Positions 36,463 through 47,552 of a DNA stretch of 64,000 nucleotides are shown in pieces. Each line of letters starts with the position of its first letter. Position 1 is the stretch's first letter. The position numbers were made by a program, and so were the translations under genes. The stretch comes from Deltaproteobacteria bacterium (GTDB lineage Bacteria > Desulfobacterota > B13-G15 > RBG-16-54-18): NCBI GenBank assembly GCA_016927065.1, contig JAFGNJ010000004.1, positions 124,001 through 188,000 on the forward strand, in the 5' to 3' direction. The notes beneath the pieces are model-generated. The model saw only the letters and a program-made list of their open reading frames with translations, was not told the DNA's origin and did no database searches.

Positions 36463-38607
36463 ATGGTTACGGTAACTGATATCAGAGAAAAGCAGCGAAG
36501 TATCGTTCCCGGGGATACCACCGATATGGCACTTTTTGTACGTACCTCGGAAGAGGCCATGGAAGGGTGGGATCGCCAGCGGATCGTAGATGCCCTGATG
36601 AGGGAGACTTATATAGACCCCGATACCGCTGAGGTTATCAGCCAAGAGGTTGAGGATATCATCAGGAGCAGCACCATTAACATGGTGACCACCCCCCTCA
36701 TACGGGAACTGGTTGATGCCAAGCTCATCGAGCGAGGCCTGGAAGAGGTCCGCAAGCAGCACACCAGGCTCGGTATGCCCTTGTACGACGTCAATCAATT
36801 GATCATGCACCCGAACAAAGAAAATGCTAATGTACCTCACGGGCCGGAGGCCACCAATCTGACCTTGGCCGAGACCATAAAAAAGGAGTATGCCCTCTTG
36901 CACGTCTTCTCCCAGGAAGTGGCGGACGCCCACATGCGCGGAGATATTCATCTGCACGACCTAGGGTTTATTGACCGTCCCTATTGCAGCGGGCAATCCC
37001 TGGAGTACATCAAGAAATTCGGGCTCAATCTGCCCAATTCCCTCTCCATGGCCAAGCCAGCCAAACATCCGGAGGTCCTGTTGGCCCATATGGTGAAATT
37101 CGCCGCAGGGCTCCAGAGCCATTTCGCCGGTGCCATTGGGTGGGATGCGGTCAACCTCTTTTTCGCCCCCTACCTCGTCGGGATGGGTGATAAGGAGGTC
37201 AGGCAGCTGGCCCAGATGCTCATCTTTGAGTTCTCCCAGCAGGCCGTGGCCCGTGGGGGGCAGGCCATCTTCACCGACCTCAACCTTTACTGGGAGGTCC
37301 CCAAGCATTTTAGGGATGTCCCGGCCATCGGGCCCAATGGGGAGTTCACCGGCAAGATCTACCAAGACTACCTGAAGGAGGCCCGACGGTTCGTGTGGGC
37401 CCTCTTCGATGTCTACCAGGAAGGGGACGGTTCAGGACGCCCCTTCTTCTTCCCCAAGCCCTTGGTCCACATCACCGAGGACTTCTTCAGGGACCCGGAT
37501 CACCAGCAATTCCTCAACCATATCTGTGCCATTGCGTCGGAAAAGGGCAATACGTACTTCGTCTTCGACCGGGGGGAGACTGCCAAGATATCCGAGTGCT
37601 GCAGGCTGAGCTTTAAGCTGGAGGCCTCGGACTTGGAGGATGCCCGGCAACCGTGGAAGATGCGCTACAGCGCCCTGCAAAATGTTACCCTCAATCTCCC
37701 CCGTATCGGCTATGTATCCGACGGCAACGACACCAAACTCTTTGAGAAGGTCTCCCATTTTATGGAACTGGCTGTCAGGGCTCACCTGGAGAAGAAGAGC
37801 TTTTTGGAACGGCTCCTCTCCCTGGGGGATGAGGGGCCCCTGGCCTTACTGACCATGAACCAAGATGGGGAGTCGTATCTCCGGATGCACCGGGCCACCT
37901 ATCTTATCGGCATGGTAGGGCTCAATGAGATGGTGAAGGCCCACACCGGCCAGGAGATGCACGAATCCAAGGAGGCCTTTAAGTTCAGTTTACAAGTGAT
38001 CGCCCATATGAAGCTCCTGGCCGACAAGATGAGCAAGCGGTTCGGGATGCGATTCGTCTTGGAGCAGACGCCGGCGGAGAGTACCGCCTATCGGTTCGCC
38101 AAGCTGGATATGCGGTTTCACTCCCCCCAAGCCGGTCACATCATCAAGGGTGACATCGCGCAAGGGGAGATTTACTATACCAATTCCACCTATCTGAGCA
38201 GTGACGCCGTAATGAACCCCATCGAACGGGTAAGACAGGAGGGACTCTTTCACCCCCTTATCGACGCCGGCTCCCTTACCCATATTTGGCTGGGGGAATC
38301 AAGGCCCTCACCGGAGTCATTGGCAAGCTTTGTAACAAAAACATTCCAGCTTACGCAAAATGACCAGATTGCCTTCTCCCCGGAGTTCACCACGTGCAAT
38401 GAGTGTGCACGCACAGCCAGAGGCCTGATGAATAATTGCCCCTACTGTGGCTCCGAGGATGTGGATGGCATCACCCGCATCACCGGCTACTTTACCAAGA
38501 TCTCCAGTTGGAATAAGGGGAAGCTGGGGGAACTGAAGGACCGCCATCGTAACCAGGCTTTTATAAAAAAGGACCAGAATGGCCAGCACACCCAACTAGA
38601 TGTATAA
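36463..38607 (+). CDS. nrdD: Anaerobic (class III) ribonucleoside-triphosphate reductase
   Basis: ATP-cone-like N-terminus, DAHMRGDIHLHDLGFIDRPYCSGQSLEYI, C-terminal zinc site CNECARTARGLMNNCPYCGSEDV and glycyl-radical GITRITGYFTKISSWNKGKLGEL. Confidence 0.95.
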   Translation: MVTVTDIREKQRSIVPGDTTDMALFVRTSEEAMEGWDRQRIVDALMRETYIDPDTAEVISQEVEDIIRSSTINMVTTPLIRELVDAKLIERGLEEVRKQHTRLGMPLYDVNQLIMHPNKENANVPHGPEATNLTLAETIKKEYALLHVFSQEVADAHMRGDIHLHDLGFIDRPYCSGQSLEYIKKFGLNLPNSLSMAKPAKHPEVLLAHMVKFAAGLQSHFAGAIGWDAVNLFFAPYLVGMGDKEVRQLAQMLIFEFSQQAVARGGQAIFTDLNLYWEVPKHFRDVPAIGPNGEFTGKIYQDYLKEARRFVWALFDVYQEGDGSGRPFFFPKPLVHITEDFFRDPDHQQFLNHICAIASEKGNTYFVFDRGETAKISECCRLSFKLEASDLEDARQPWKMRYSALQNVTLNLPRIGYVSDGNDTKLFEKVSHFMELAVRAHLEKKSFLERLLSLGDEGPLALLTMNQDGESYLRMHRATYLIGMVGLNEMVKAHTGQEMHESKEAFKFSLQVIAHMKLLADKMSKRFGMRFVLEQTPAESTAYRFAKLDMRFHSPQAGHIIKGDIAQGEIYYTNSTYLSSDAVMNPIERVRQEGLFHPLIDAGSLTHIWLGESRPSPESLASFVTKTFQLTQNDQIAFSPEFTTCNECARTARGLMNNCPYCGSEDVDGITRITGYFTKISSWNKGKLGELKDRHRNQAFIKKDQNGQHTQLDV

Positions 38608-38619
38608 CCAGGAGGTATC

Positions 38620-38883
38620 GTGATGGGAACGATCAAGATCTTTACCAAGGCAGAGTGCCCCCGGTGTCCGGCAGCCAAGGAAATAGGTGGTGTCCTGCAA
38701 AAGGAAGGTCATCCGGTAACCTTTTATGACCTGGAGACCTCCGACGGCCTCGCCGAGGGCGCCTTTTACAGCGTATTGGCTACCCCTACCATCATCATCG
38801 AAGACGAGCATGAAAAAATTCTTGCAGGATGGCGGGGCTCGGTTCCCACCCTGCAAGAGATCCAGGGGTTAATTAGGGCATAA
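38620..38883 (+). CDS. Glutaredoxin/NrdH-like redoxin
   Basis: IKIFTKAECPRCPAAKEIGGVLQKEG (CPRC), cis-Pro LATPTIII. Confidence 0.85.
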   Translation: MMGTIKIFTKAECPRCPAAKEIGGVLQKEGHPVTFYDLETSDGLAEGAFYSVLATPTIIIEDEHEKILAGWRGSVPTLQEIQGLIRA

Positions 38884-39638
38884 TGGAACCAGGAACTGAG
38901 ACAGAAGTATTGTTGTTCCAAGAAGATCCCCGGTGGCACGCTGGTCAGAAAACCATCGGCATCAAGGGTTTCCTGGAAACCTCCTTTTTGGATTGGCCCG
39001 GCAAGGTGGTTTCCGTACTCTTTTTGCCGGGGTGCAACTTCCGTTGCCCCTTTTGTCACAACCACGCGCTGGTACTGAATCCAGGGGGGCTTGAAGAGAT
39101 CCCCCGCACGTATATCATAGCCCGCCTGGCCGAGTTGGAGGGGTGGGTGGATGGTGTGTGCATTTCCGGGGGGGAGCCCACCATTCACCCCCGCCTTCCT
39201 TCCCTCATCGCAGAGATCAAGGGCTTGGGGCTGCCTATTAAGCTCGATACCAACGGAAGCCGCCCGCACATAGTGAAGTCACTCGTTGAGAAAGGCCTGG
39301 TCGACTGTGTGGCCATGGACGTCAAAGCCCCCCTCAACGAGACAAGTTACGCCAAGGCTGCGGGTACACCCGTAGACCTGGAGAAAATACGCGAGAGCAT
39401 TGATTTTCTGCTTCAAGGAGAGATTGAGTATCACTTCAGAACCACTGTTGTTCCAGCCCTCCACAAGGGGGAGGACCTGCTCGACTTAGCCCGCCACCTG
39501 AGCGGGTCCTCCTCCTTGACCCTCCAAAACTTCAACCCCGATGATCCCCTCGATCCTAAACTGAAAGGAACCACTCCGTATACCGAAGAGTGGCTACAGC
39601 AGATGCGGGAACAGATTGCCTCAATCATCCATCACTAA
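38883..39638 (+). CDS. nrdG: Anaerobic ribonucleotide reductase activating protein (radical SAM)
   Basis: GFLETSFLDWPGKVVSVLFLPGCNFRCPFCHNHALV (CxxxCxxC), VCISGGEPTIHP. Confidence 0.92.
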   Translation: MEPGTETEVLLFQEDPRWHAGQKTIGIKGFLETSFLDWPGKVVSVLFLPGCNFRCPFCHNHALVLNPGGLEEIPRTYIIARLAELEGWVDGVCISGGEPTIHPRLPSLIAEIKGLGLPIKLDTNGSRPHIVKSLVEKGLVDCVAMDVKAPLNETSYAKAAGTPVDLEKIRESIDFLLQGEIEYHFRTTVVPALHKGEDLLDLARHLSGSSSLTLQNFNPDDPLDPKLKGTTPYTEEWLQQMREQIASIIHH

Positions 39639-39992
39639 GAACCACACAAAGTATCTTGTCATATACAATTGAGTATGTTATTGTAGAACAAATTAGTTCT
39701 CTTGTCCACTGAAAACTCCAGGTGCGGATAAGAAAATACTCTCTGTAATGAGATACCCTTGTGAGTGGAATGTGTGCGGTAACGTAAAAGTAAGAAAACT
39801 ATCCCGGACGTAAGTAAGGAGGGAAGGATTCAGGGGTTCGAGCGAAAAGCTTCAAATATGTTTGTAGAACCTCTAACCCTGTGGATTCCTGAACACTTTT
39901 GAGATAAACTAAATTTTTGCCTAAAGTCAGAGGCTTTGCTTCAATTCCCCGAAGGGCATAATCATGTAACCAAAATCTCATTGGGGGAAAAT

Positions 39993-40556
39993 ATGGGATT
40001 CTGGAAACTGCTGAGAAATGCCAAAAACAAACTGGTTTTTAGAGAATACGGAAAAAATGTTTACATTGCCCCTAATGTAATCATTAAACGGCCTCAGCTT
40101 GTCAGTATTGGTAACCATGTAACCGTTCAAAGAAATGCAAGTTTTTATATTCATCCATCAAACAAAAACTCTACAAGTTGCATTCTGCGATTAGGAAATT
40201 ATGTTCACATTGGACTAAACAATGTAATTTCAGCGGTAAACAGTATTATAATAGAAGATTATGTGCTCATTGCTCCCAACGTAACTATTGTAGATAGTAG
40301 CCACAAGTATGAGGATATAGAGATTCCCATTATCTTCCAAGCCTATACCAGAGGGGGCACCGTCCACATTGAAAGAGAATGCTGGATAGGAACAAATGTT
40401 ATTATCTTACCAAATGTAACCATAGGAAGACACTCAATCATCGGTGCAAACTCTGTGGTCAAACAAAGTATACCCCCCTTCTCCATAGCAGCGGGAGCAC
40501 CCGCTAGAGTTATACGAAAATATGACGTTGACAAAAAGAAGTGGGTAAGAGTTTAA
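39993..40556 (+). CDS. Hexapeptide-repeat acyltransferase (LbH family)
   Basis: IGNHVTVQRNASF...VHIGLNNVIS...IIIEDYVLIAPNVTIVDSSHKYEDIEIPI...WIGTNVIILPNVTIGRHSIIGANSVVKQSIPPFSIAAGAPARVI. Start at MGFWKLLR. Confidence 0.9.
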   Translation: MGFWKLLRNAKNKLVFREYGKNVYIAPNVIIKRPQLVSIGNHVTVQRNASFYIHPSNKNSTSCILRLGNYVHIGLNNVISAVNSIIIEDYVLIAPNVTIVDSSHKYEDIEIPIIFQAYTRGGTVHIERECWIGTNVIILPNVTIGRHSIIGANSVVKQSIPPFSIAAGAPARVIRKYDVDKKKWVRV

Positions 40557-40856
40557 GGACTTGTACAGGTATTGTAAAACTTTCCTCTCTCCCTCTTGCT
40601 ATCCTTGATCAAATAGATTAGATTATATTAAGGGTCTGTCTCTCGTGAAGGCGACAACGGGCGGAGAAAAAAGCTAACTTATCAGATTACCCCGAGGAGA
40701 GGACCATTAAGGTGCGGCCCACATCCAGGAGCTGAAAGAACCTCCGGGAGCGGGAGTATGATACTGAGCTGGCCTCTTTCTCTGACAGGAGGGATGATAC
40801 AGGGGGACCATCGCTGATGATACATAATATCGAAACCTCGGAAGGAAAATCGATAA

Positions 40857-41306
40857 ATGTTCAAGGAAGCAGAGGATCTCTTTGAGGAGTTGAAGAAATT
40901 ACACCTGCAAGCCGAACGGCATTTTTTCTCGCTGCTGGCCCCCAGCAAGGTCCATCCCACGGCACAGGGAAAATGGCAACCCCTTGCAGATGTCTACGTG
41001 ACGAATGAAGCGTGGGTGATTAAACTGGAACTTGCAGGGGTACAAAAAGGGGATTTTTCCGTCACCGTAGACAAGGAAGTTTTGACGGTCAAGGGGACCA
41101 GAAAAGATGAGTTCGAGGGAACGTGGCGCACCTACCATCAGGCCGAGATTAACTACAATGAATTCGAGCGCGGCTTTCCCCTGCCGAAAGGAACCGATGC
41201 GGGAGATATCAAGGCTCTATACAAAGACGGCCTTCTTGTCATCACTATCAAAAAGCCCTCTGCTCCTCCTGCGGAGCAGAAAAAGGTAACAATCAAAATC
41301 ACCTGA
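40857..41306 (+). CDS. Small heat shock protein, Hsp20/alpha-crystallin family
   Basis: WQPLADVYVTNEAWVIKLELAGVQKGDFSVTVDKEVLTVKGTRKDEFEG...FERGFPLPKGTDAGDIKALYKDGLLVITIKK. Confidence 0.93.
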   Translation: MFKEAEDLFEELKKLHLQAERHFFSLLAPSKVHPTAQGKWQPLADVYVTNEAWVIKLELAGVQKGDFSVTVDKEVLTVKGTRKDEFEGTWRTYHQAEINYNEFERGFPLPKGTDAGDIKALYKDGLLVITIKKPSAPPAEQKKVTIKIT

Positions 41307-41334
41307 CGAGTGTCTTTACCCGGCTGATAAGGAT

Positions 41335-43734
41335 ATGGAAGAAACAAAGGAAGTGACACAGGCTGATATCCTCGGAGTACCAGACGAAGGTGAAGCCCCC
41401 AAGATTCCTTCTGAACTTCCGCTCCTGCTCATGGAGGATATGGTCATCTATCCTCATACCTTGGTACCTCTCATCCTAAAAGACCCTCGTCTCGTTGCAG
41501 CTGTCGACGAAGCTCTCTCCCATGAACGGATCGCCGGTGCCTTTATGCTCAAGGATCAGGAGAAAGGAAATTTTTATCAAACGGGTACAGCCGTCCTTAT
41601 CCATAGAATGCTGAAATTCCCCGATGGAACTATGCGTATGGTAACGCAGGGATTGAGCAAGATAACCTTAACAAAAGTGATTCAAGAAAACCCCTTCCCC
41701 AAGGCCCAGGTGCAGGTGCTTGAGGAACGGGTGGAGGCAGGCGAACGGATAGAGGCTCTCATGCGGGCTGTCATGGGTCTATATCAAAAGATGATCAGTC
41801 TTGTCCCCTATATGCCTGACGAGCTTCAAGCGGCAGCCATGAACATTGAAGACCCCTTGCGCCTCGTCTATTTCATATCCACGTTTATCAAGATGAAGCC
41901 GGAGGATAAACAGGAAATCCTTCAACTTGATGCTGCTGAAGCGAAATTAAAAAAGGTCTCTTCTATCCTCCAAAGAGAAGTGGAGCTCTTGGAGTTGGGA
42001 ACTAAGATCCAATCTGAGGTCCAAGACAAGATGACCCAGGGGCAACGAGAGTATTTCCTCCGAGAGCAACTCAAGGCCATTAAGAAAGAACTGGGCGAAG
42101 AAGATGAGGTCCAGGTTGAGATCAAGGAATTCCGTGAAAAGATGGAGGCCGCAAACCTCCCCGATTACGTGCTGAAGGAGGCCGAGCGGGAGTTGAGCCG
42201 CTTTGAGAAGGTGCCTCCAGCTTCTCCCGAATATGGAGTTATCAGGACTTATCTCGAGTGGCTGACCGAACTCCCCTGGAACCGAGAGACCACGGATAAT
42301 ATGGACTTGGACAGGGCAAAGAGAATTCTGAACGAGGAACACTATGACCTAAAGGAAGTAAAAGAGCGTATCCTTGAATACTTAGCGGTGAGGAAACTCA
42401 AGGAGGACATGAAAGGCCCTATCCTCTGTTTTGCCGGCCCACCGGGAGTGGGCAAGACCTCACTCGGTCATTCTATCGCCAATGCCCTGAAAAGAAAATT
42501 TGTACGAATGTCTCTCGGAGGGATGCGAGATGAGGCTGAAATCCGCGGACATAGGCGGACATATATTGGTGCCCTGCCGGGGAGTATTATCCAGAGCATC
42601 CGCAGGGCCGAATCGCGGAACCCGGTCTTCATGCTTGATGAAATTGATAAGGTTGGAACGGACTTCCGCGGTGATCCGTCTTCTGCCCTTTTGGAGGTTC
42701 TCGACCCGGAACAGAATGCTTCCTTTAGAGACCATTATCTCGATCTCCCTTTTGATCTCTCCAAGGTATTCTTTATCACCACTGCCAATATACTGGAGAC
42801 TATTCACCCCGCCCTGCGGGATAGGATGGAGATCCTGATACTGCCCGGATACACTGAACACGAAAAGGTCGCTATCGCCCAACAATATCTCATCCCCAAG
42901 CAGATGAAGGAAAATGGCTTAGAAAAGAAAGATTTAGAATTCGGCGAGACGGGGATCACTAAAATCGTATCCTCCTATACCAAAGAAGCCGGGGTAAGAA
43001 ATCTGGAGCGTCAGATCGCCCGCGTGTGCCGCAAGGTAGCCTTCAAGAAGGGCCAAGGGCTTAAAACGGGAGATATTGTCACCCCTGAATCCCTTCGTGA
43101 ATACCTTGGCCCTGAGCGTTATTTCCCCGAGGTGGCCATGCGCACTTCTCGTCCCGGGGTGGCCACCGGTTTGGCATGGACCGAGGCGGGGGGTGATATC
43201 CTTTTCATTGAGGCAACGAAGATGCCGGGCAAGAAGGGGCTTTCCCTCACCGGACAATTAGGTGGGGTAATGCAGGAATCGGCCAAGGCGGCTTTGAGCT
43301 ATGTGCGCACCAAAGTCGGGGAGCTCGGGATTGAAAAGGATTTTTTTGAAAAGTACGACCTGCACGTCCATGTGCCCGCCGGGGCTATCCCTAAAGACGG
43401 TCCTTCAGCAGGTGTCACTATCGCCTGTGCCCTGGCTTCGGAACTCACCGGTCATCCGGTGAGAAACGATGTGGCCATGACCGGAGAAATCACCCTCAGT
43501 GGGCTGGTCCTTCCGGTGGGAGGAATCAAAGAAAAGATCCTGGCAGCCAAGGCGGCGGGGATTAAAAAGGTGATCCTTCCGGCCCGCAACCGAGGCGATG
43601 TGGAGGAAATCGGGGAAGAATTAAAGGCTGGATTGGATTTCGTCTTTGTGGAATCCGCCGATGAGGTCTTCCATGTTGCCTTAACCGATTCCGCTAGCGA
43701 GTCCCCGGCCTCAGCGAAGACATCAATATCATAG
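41335..43734 (+). CDS. lon: ATP-dependent protease La
   Basis: Lon N domain [36 protein letters not shown]; catalytic [15 protein letters not shown]. Confidence 0.98.
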   Translation: MEETKEVTQADILGVPDEGEAPKIPSELPLLLMEDMVIYPHTLVPLILKDPRLVAAVDEALSHERIAGAFMLKDQEKGNFYQTGTAVLIHRMLKFPDGTMRMVTQGLSKITLTKVIQENPFPKAQVQVLEERVEAGERIEALMRAVMGLYQKMISLVPYMPDELQAAAMNIEDPLRLVYFISTFIKMKPEDKQEILQLDAAEAKLKKVSSILQREVELLELGTKIQSEVQDKMTQGQREYFLREQLKAIKKELGEEDEVQVEIKEFREKMEAANLPDYVLKEAERELSRFEKVPPASPEYGVIRTYLEWLTELPWNRETTDNMDLDRAKRILNEEHYDLKEVKERILEYLAVRKLKEDMKGPILCFAGPPGVGKTSLGHSIANALKRKFVRMSLGGMRDEAEIRGHRRTYIGALPGSIIQSIRRAESRNPVFMLDEIDKVGTDFRGDPSSALLEVLDPEQNASFRDHYLDLPFDLSKVFFITTANILETIHPALRDRMEILILPGYTEHEKVAIAQQYLIPKQMKENGLEKKDLEFGETGITKIVSSYTKEAGVRNLERQIARVCRKVAFKKGQGLKTGDIVTPESLREYLGPERYFPEVAMRTSRPGVATGLAWTEAGGDILFIEATKMPGKKGLSLTGQLGGVMQESAKAALSYVRTKVGELGIEKDFFEKYDLHVHVPAGAIPKDGPSAGVTIACALASELTGHPVRNDVAMTGEITLSGLVLPVGGIKEKILAAKAAGIKKVILPARNRGDVEEIGEELKAGLDFVFVESADEVFHVALTDSASESPASAKTSIS

Positions 43735-43738
43735 TGCT

Positions 43739-44482
43739 ATGTCCCTTCAAGAGGCAAACATAAAGAGGCAGGCCAAAGACCTGGAGCGGAATCTGAAGGG
43801 GGTCCTGCACTTCCTCGAGGATACGTATGATGAGTTTCAGCAGCTGTGCCGGGTCTTCAACCCAAAGCGGGGGTACTCGCCGACGGCTGCCAGAGATATC
43901 AAGGAGATATATAAGACGGCCTCTGCCAAGATCGCCGAGGCCAGGTCCTTGCAGCAGGTGTTGCGAAGCAAGTATAAGGGGTATGTGCAAGTGGACACGC
44001 AACTACAGAGAGAATTCGAAGAGCTCTCCTTGATGTACCGGAAGGATTACCGTTTTTTTGATCTCAATCAGAGCGAGTGGGAACGGGAACAACGGGTACG
44101 GAAGGAAAAAGCCTTTCCCCTGCACATCCTCTCCCATCTTTATCATATCTACCAAGAATCGCCCTCCCTCCCCTCTCTCGTCCTCTGCTTTCAGGGCGAC
44201 TTCTCCGTCTTGAAGGAGATACAACAACGCGTCTCACTGGGTGACCGGGATACTTACGACATGACAGACAATGAGATCTGGTTCTGTCTGGTGGGGGTAA
44301 CCCCCTCAGAGGATTCTATTCTCAGGAGCACGCTTATCGAGACCCTCTTGGAGGGTCTAACTGGGAAGGTTAAAGGGTTGGCCTTGAAGGCAAACAAGGG
44401 GGAAGAGATAGGCGAGGAGGTTTTGAGAGCCATGCGACGAGGTCTCGCCGGATTGAAGGATGGTGAGATCAAGATCCTGTAA
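43739..44482 (+). CDS. Conserved hypothetical protein
   Basis: 247-aa ORF closely following lon; no domain recognised by eye. Confidence 0.65.
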   Translation: MSLQEANIKRQAKDLERNLKGVLHFLEDTYDEFQQLCRVFNPKRGYSPTAARDIKEIYKTASAKIAEARSLQQVLRSKYKGYVQVDTQLQREFEELSLMYRKDYRFFDLNQSEWEREQRVRKEKAFPLHILSHLYHIYQESPSLPSLVLCFQGDFSVLKEIQQRVSLGDRDTYDMTDNEIWFCLVGVTPSEDSILRSTLIETLLEGLTGKVKGLALKANKGEEIGEEVLRAMRRGLAGLKDGEIKIL

Positions 44483-45503
44483 TCCGTCCCCGCAATTGTC
44501 CACAGGCTGCTGAAATATCCCCACCTCTGCTCTCCCTGATAATGGTCGTGTAGCCCGCCTCCATCAGGATTTTCTGAAAAAGGAGCACCACGTTCTCCTG
44601 TGGTCTGCGGAAGGCGGTGCCCTCGAATTCATTAAAGGGGATCAAGTTCACTTTACACCTGATCCCTCTGAGGATCTGGGTCAGTTTTTTGGCGTCCCCT
44701 TCTGAATCATTTACCCCCTGAATAAGAACATATTCAAAAGTAATCCTTTCTCGGGGAGGGAGGGAGAGGGTGCGACACGACGCCAAGAGGCTGCTCAAGG
44801 GATACTGCTTGCTGATGGGCATCAGATAGGCTCGAACCTTTTGTGTGGTGGCATTGAGGGAAATGGCCAATCGACAGGGCACCTTTTCGGCGAATAATCT
44901 CTTCATAGAGGGTATGAGTCCCACGGTGGAGAGCGTAATTCTCCGGCGGGAGAAACCGAAGCCCACATCGGAGGCCATAATTTCCAAGGCCTGTTTAACC
45001 CTGTCATAATTGGCCAAAGGCTCCCCCATTCCCATGAGGACACAGTTGGTAATTTGCTCATCTGTGTCTAGTTCATTGATGACCCCTGCGAGTTGGTTCA
45101 GGACCTCCCCGCAGGTAAGATCTCTAGCAAACCCGCTCATGCCGGTGAGACAAAAGCGACACCCCATGGCACAGCCAATCTGCGTGGAAATACAAAGGGT
45201 AAGACGGCCGCCATCGGGTATAAGCACACTCTCTATCCGATTGCTGTCTTCCAGTCCAAAGAGGTATTTCCTGGTTCCATCTCCAGAGCGCTCCAGATTC
45301 AAGAGCTCCAGGGAGGAGATGCGGGATGTGCGGCCCAGTTCTGCACGCAGATCCTTGGCTAAGTCGGTCATCTCATCAAAAGAAGAGGCTCCTCGCCTGT
45401 AGAGCCACTTCATAATCTGCCTGGCACGGTATCGTTCCTTGCCGAGTCTGCCAATGAAGAACTCCAGTTCCTCGAGAGAGAGATCTTTTATATCTTTCAT
45501 CAT
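44469..45503 (-). CDS. rlmN: 23S rRNA (adenine2503-C2)-methyltransferase, radical SAM
   Basis: STQIGCAMGCRFCLTGMSGFARDLTCGE; NCVLMGMGEPLANYD; NLIPFNEFEGTAFRRP. Confidence 0.96.
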   Translation of the reverse strand: MMKDIKDLSLEELEFFIGRLGKERYRARQIMKWLYRRGASSFDEMTDLAKDLRAELGRTSRISSLELLNLERSGDGTRKYLFGLEDSNRIESVLIPDGGRLTLCISTQIGCAMGCRFCLTGMSGFARDLTCGEVLNQLAGVINELDTDEQITNCVLMGMGEPLANYDRVKQALEIMASDVGFGFSRRRITLSTVGLIPSMKRLFAEKVPCRLAISLNATTQKVRAYLMPISKQYPLSSLLASCRTLSLPPRERITFEYVLIQGVNDSEGDAKKLTQILRGIRCKVNLIPFNEFEGTAFRRPQENVVLLFQKILMEAGYTTIIRESRGGDISAACGQLRGRITGS

Positions 45504-45576
45504 TGTTTACGTTTTGAGGATAATAGAGATCTCTTTCAAGTTACAGGCTCGCAAGAAATCACTGAGAACGTATCCC

Positions 45577-46851
45577 TTACGAGACCACCCTGTGCCTCTT
45601 CTCAATAATAAGGATGCTGCTGAAGAATGCCGCCAGGGCCACAATCGCTGAAAGAACAAAAGCGACCTGGTAACTCCCTGTTCGGTCGAAAATCACTCCT
45701 CCCATATAGGCCCAGAATCCCCCTCCCAAGTGGTGAACGGTGGTAATAACTCCGGTAATAAGACCTACATGAGCTAATCCATAAAGTTTTCCCATCAGGG
45801 TGACAGCAAGAGGGGCAGTAATAAGAAGAGTGAAGCCAAACCCGAAGGCAAAGCAATAGAAAGAACCAAGGGTTTGATATTTCAAGATCAACAGGTATAA
45901 AAAGAATCGTAACAGAAAGGTAAGAGCGATGGGCATCTTATTTCCGATCATATCCGAGACAGGACCGGCAACTAGCAACCCAGCCAAGCTCATCAGGCCA
46001 AACCACCCCAACATGCTGCCAGCGGTGACGGGTGAAATGCCATAATCGGTTACAAATGGGATTAAGTGGGTTGCAACTAAAAAATCACCGCTCCCGCAGA
46101 CAAACATAACTATGATAAAAAGCCAAAAAGAACGGGTGTGCATGGCATCGCGCAACCCGAGATCGCGAAGACCCTTACTTGAAAGGCGGTGTTGTTCTCC
46201 TCCTCCTTTTCTTTTCTTCCTTCTGTAACCAAGCGGCCCCTGACCAAGGGCGTCAGGATCCCCTCGCATAACGAGCAATGCAATAATGATATTGACCACT
46301 AACATGATGAGGCCAATGGAGAGGTATGCGGATCGCCAGCCATGGCGCAGCGTCACTATGGTAACGAGAGGAACCAGGATAAACTGCCCCAGGGAATTAC
46401 CAGTGAGTGCAATACTGATAGCGAGGCCGCGCCACTTTTCAAACCACTTGCTCGTAATGGCCGCCATCAAGGAGACAGAAGGTCCGCCTAGCCCCATGGC
46501 CGCCACAACGCCATAGAAAATGAAAAACTGCAACAGTGAATTGATGACGGCAGTGAGCATGAATCCCGTCGAGAGAATGGCGGTTGAAATAATAATGACC
46601 CATTTGGGGCCGTATCGGTCATACAATCTGCCGGCAACGATGAGGGAACCAGCATAAAAGGTCATATTGAGAAAGAATACCAGCGAGATTGCAGACCGGC
46701 TCCATCCAAAATCTGCGATCATCGGTTTGAACATTACGCCAAAAGAAAATCTGGCCCCTGCGTTGAAAAACAGGATAAAAAAAGAGGACGCTACAATATA
46801 CCAACCGTAAAAAACGCCGGAAGTTTGAGACGTCTTTTTGAGGTGCTGCAT
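45577..46851 (-). CDS. MFS transporter (OxlT/MCT-like)
   Basis: 12-TM pattern; FYGWYIVASSFFILFFNAGARFSFGVMFKPMIADFGWSRS; LYDRYGPKWVI. Start at MQHLKKT likely. Confidence 0.85.
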   Translation of the reverse strand: MQHLKKTSQTSGVFYGWYIVASSFFILFFNAGARFSFGVMFKPMIADFGWSRSAISLVFFLNMTFYAGSLIVAGRLYDRYGPKWVIIISTAILSTGFMLTAVINSLLQFFIFYGVVAAMGLGGPSVSLMAAITSKWFEKWRGLAISIALTGNSLGQFILVPLVTIVTLRHGWRSAYLSIGLIMLVVNIIIALLVMRGDPDALGQGPLGYRRKKRKGGGEQHRLSSKGLRDLGLRDAMHTRSFWLFIIVMFVCGSGDFLVATHLIPFVTDYGISPVTAGSMLGWFGLMSLAGLLVAGPVSDMIGNKMPIALTFLLRFFLYLLILKYQTLGSFYCFAFGFGFTLLITAPLAVTLMGKLYGLAHVGLITGVITTVHHLGGGFWAYMGGVIFDRTGSYQVAFVLSAIVALAAFFSSILIIEKRHRVVS

Positions 46852-47552
46852 AGGCTTCCTTCCCTTGTCGACTCTCTGGCTATCGGTCCTATCGGCAAGA
46901 ATGTCTCTGTATGAAATCCTCTTTTCCGCTTTCCTCTCTACCCACCGATGAAACCGCACTGCCCGATAGGTATATTGGTTCATCCTCGCCCGATTGACCT
47001 CTCGACTTATGGTGCTTACATGCCTTAATATCGCCTTTGCTATCTCACAAAAGTTTTGTCCTGGGCCAAAAAAACGATTGATTTTCTCACGCTCATACAG
47101 CCTTAACCTCTGTTACCTCCCCTTGTTCATCTCAACGCCCTCCCTAAATATCCCCCCAAGGATACCAAAGTGTTGCGTTAGATTCTTGCGCCTAGCTAAA
47201 ATTAATAAAATGAAGAAAACACGTAATTCTCTGAACTAAAAGCCCTCTTTCTGTGTGGACATCACCACGTGGCGTACTCATAATCTGCTGAAAACCCAAT
47301 CCCTGTCAAGACCCAATAAAAGAAGCCACGTGTAATATACACCTGTGCGACCCTAAGAATACGCTTACCATAATCTCGAGGGCTGGAAGCAATATACTTC
47401 CATGGGAAAACATGATCTCAGAGGGTTTTTTGAAATATTCCGCTCGTTCCGCTTCCTTGCTCCAGAGATCTTGACAAGGGGTGAGGAGATTACTATTTTT
47501 AAGGTGCTGGAGGGGAAAAGTTGTAATAATAGTCCAAAAAAGTTCAACAACA

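Noticed and set aside
47000-47552. CIRCE element upstream of hrcA
   Set aside because: No TTAGCACTC...GAGTGCTAA-like inverted repeat seen by eye.
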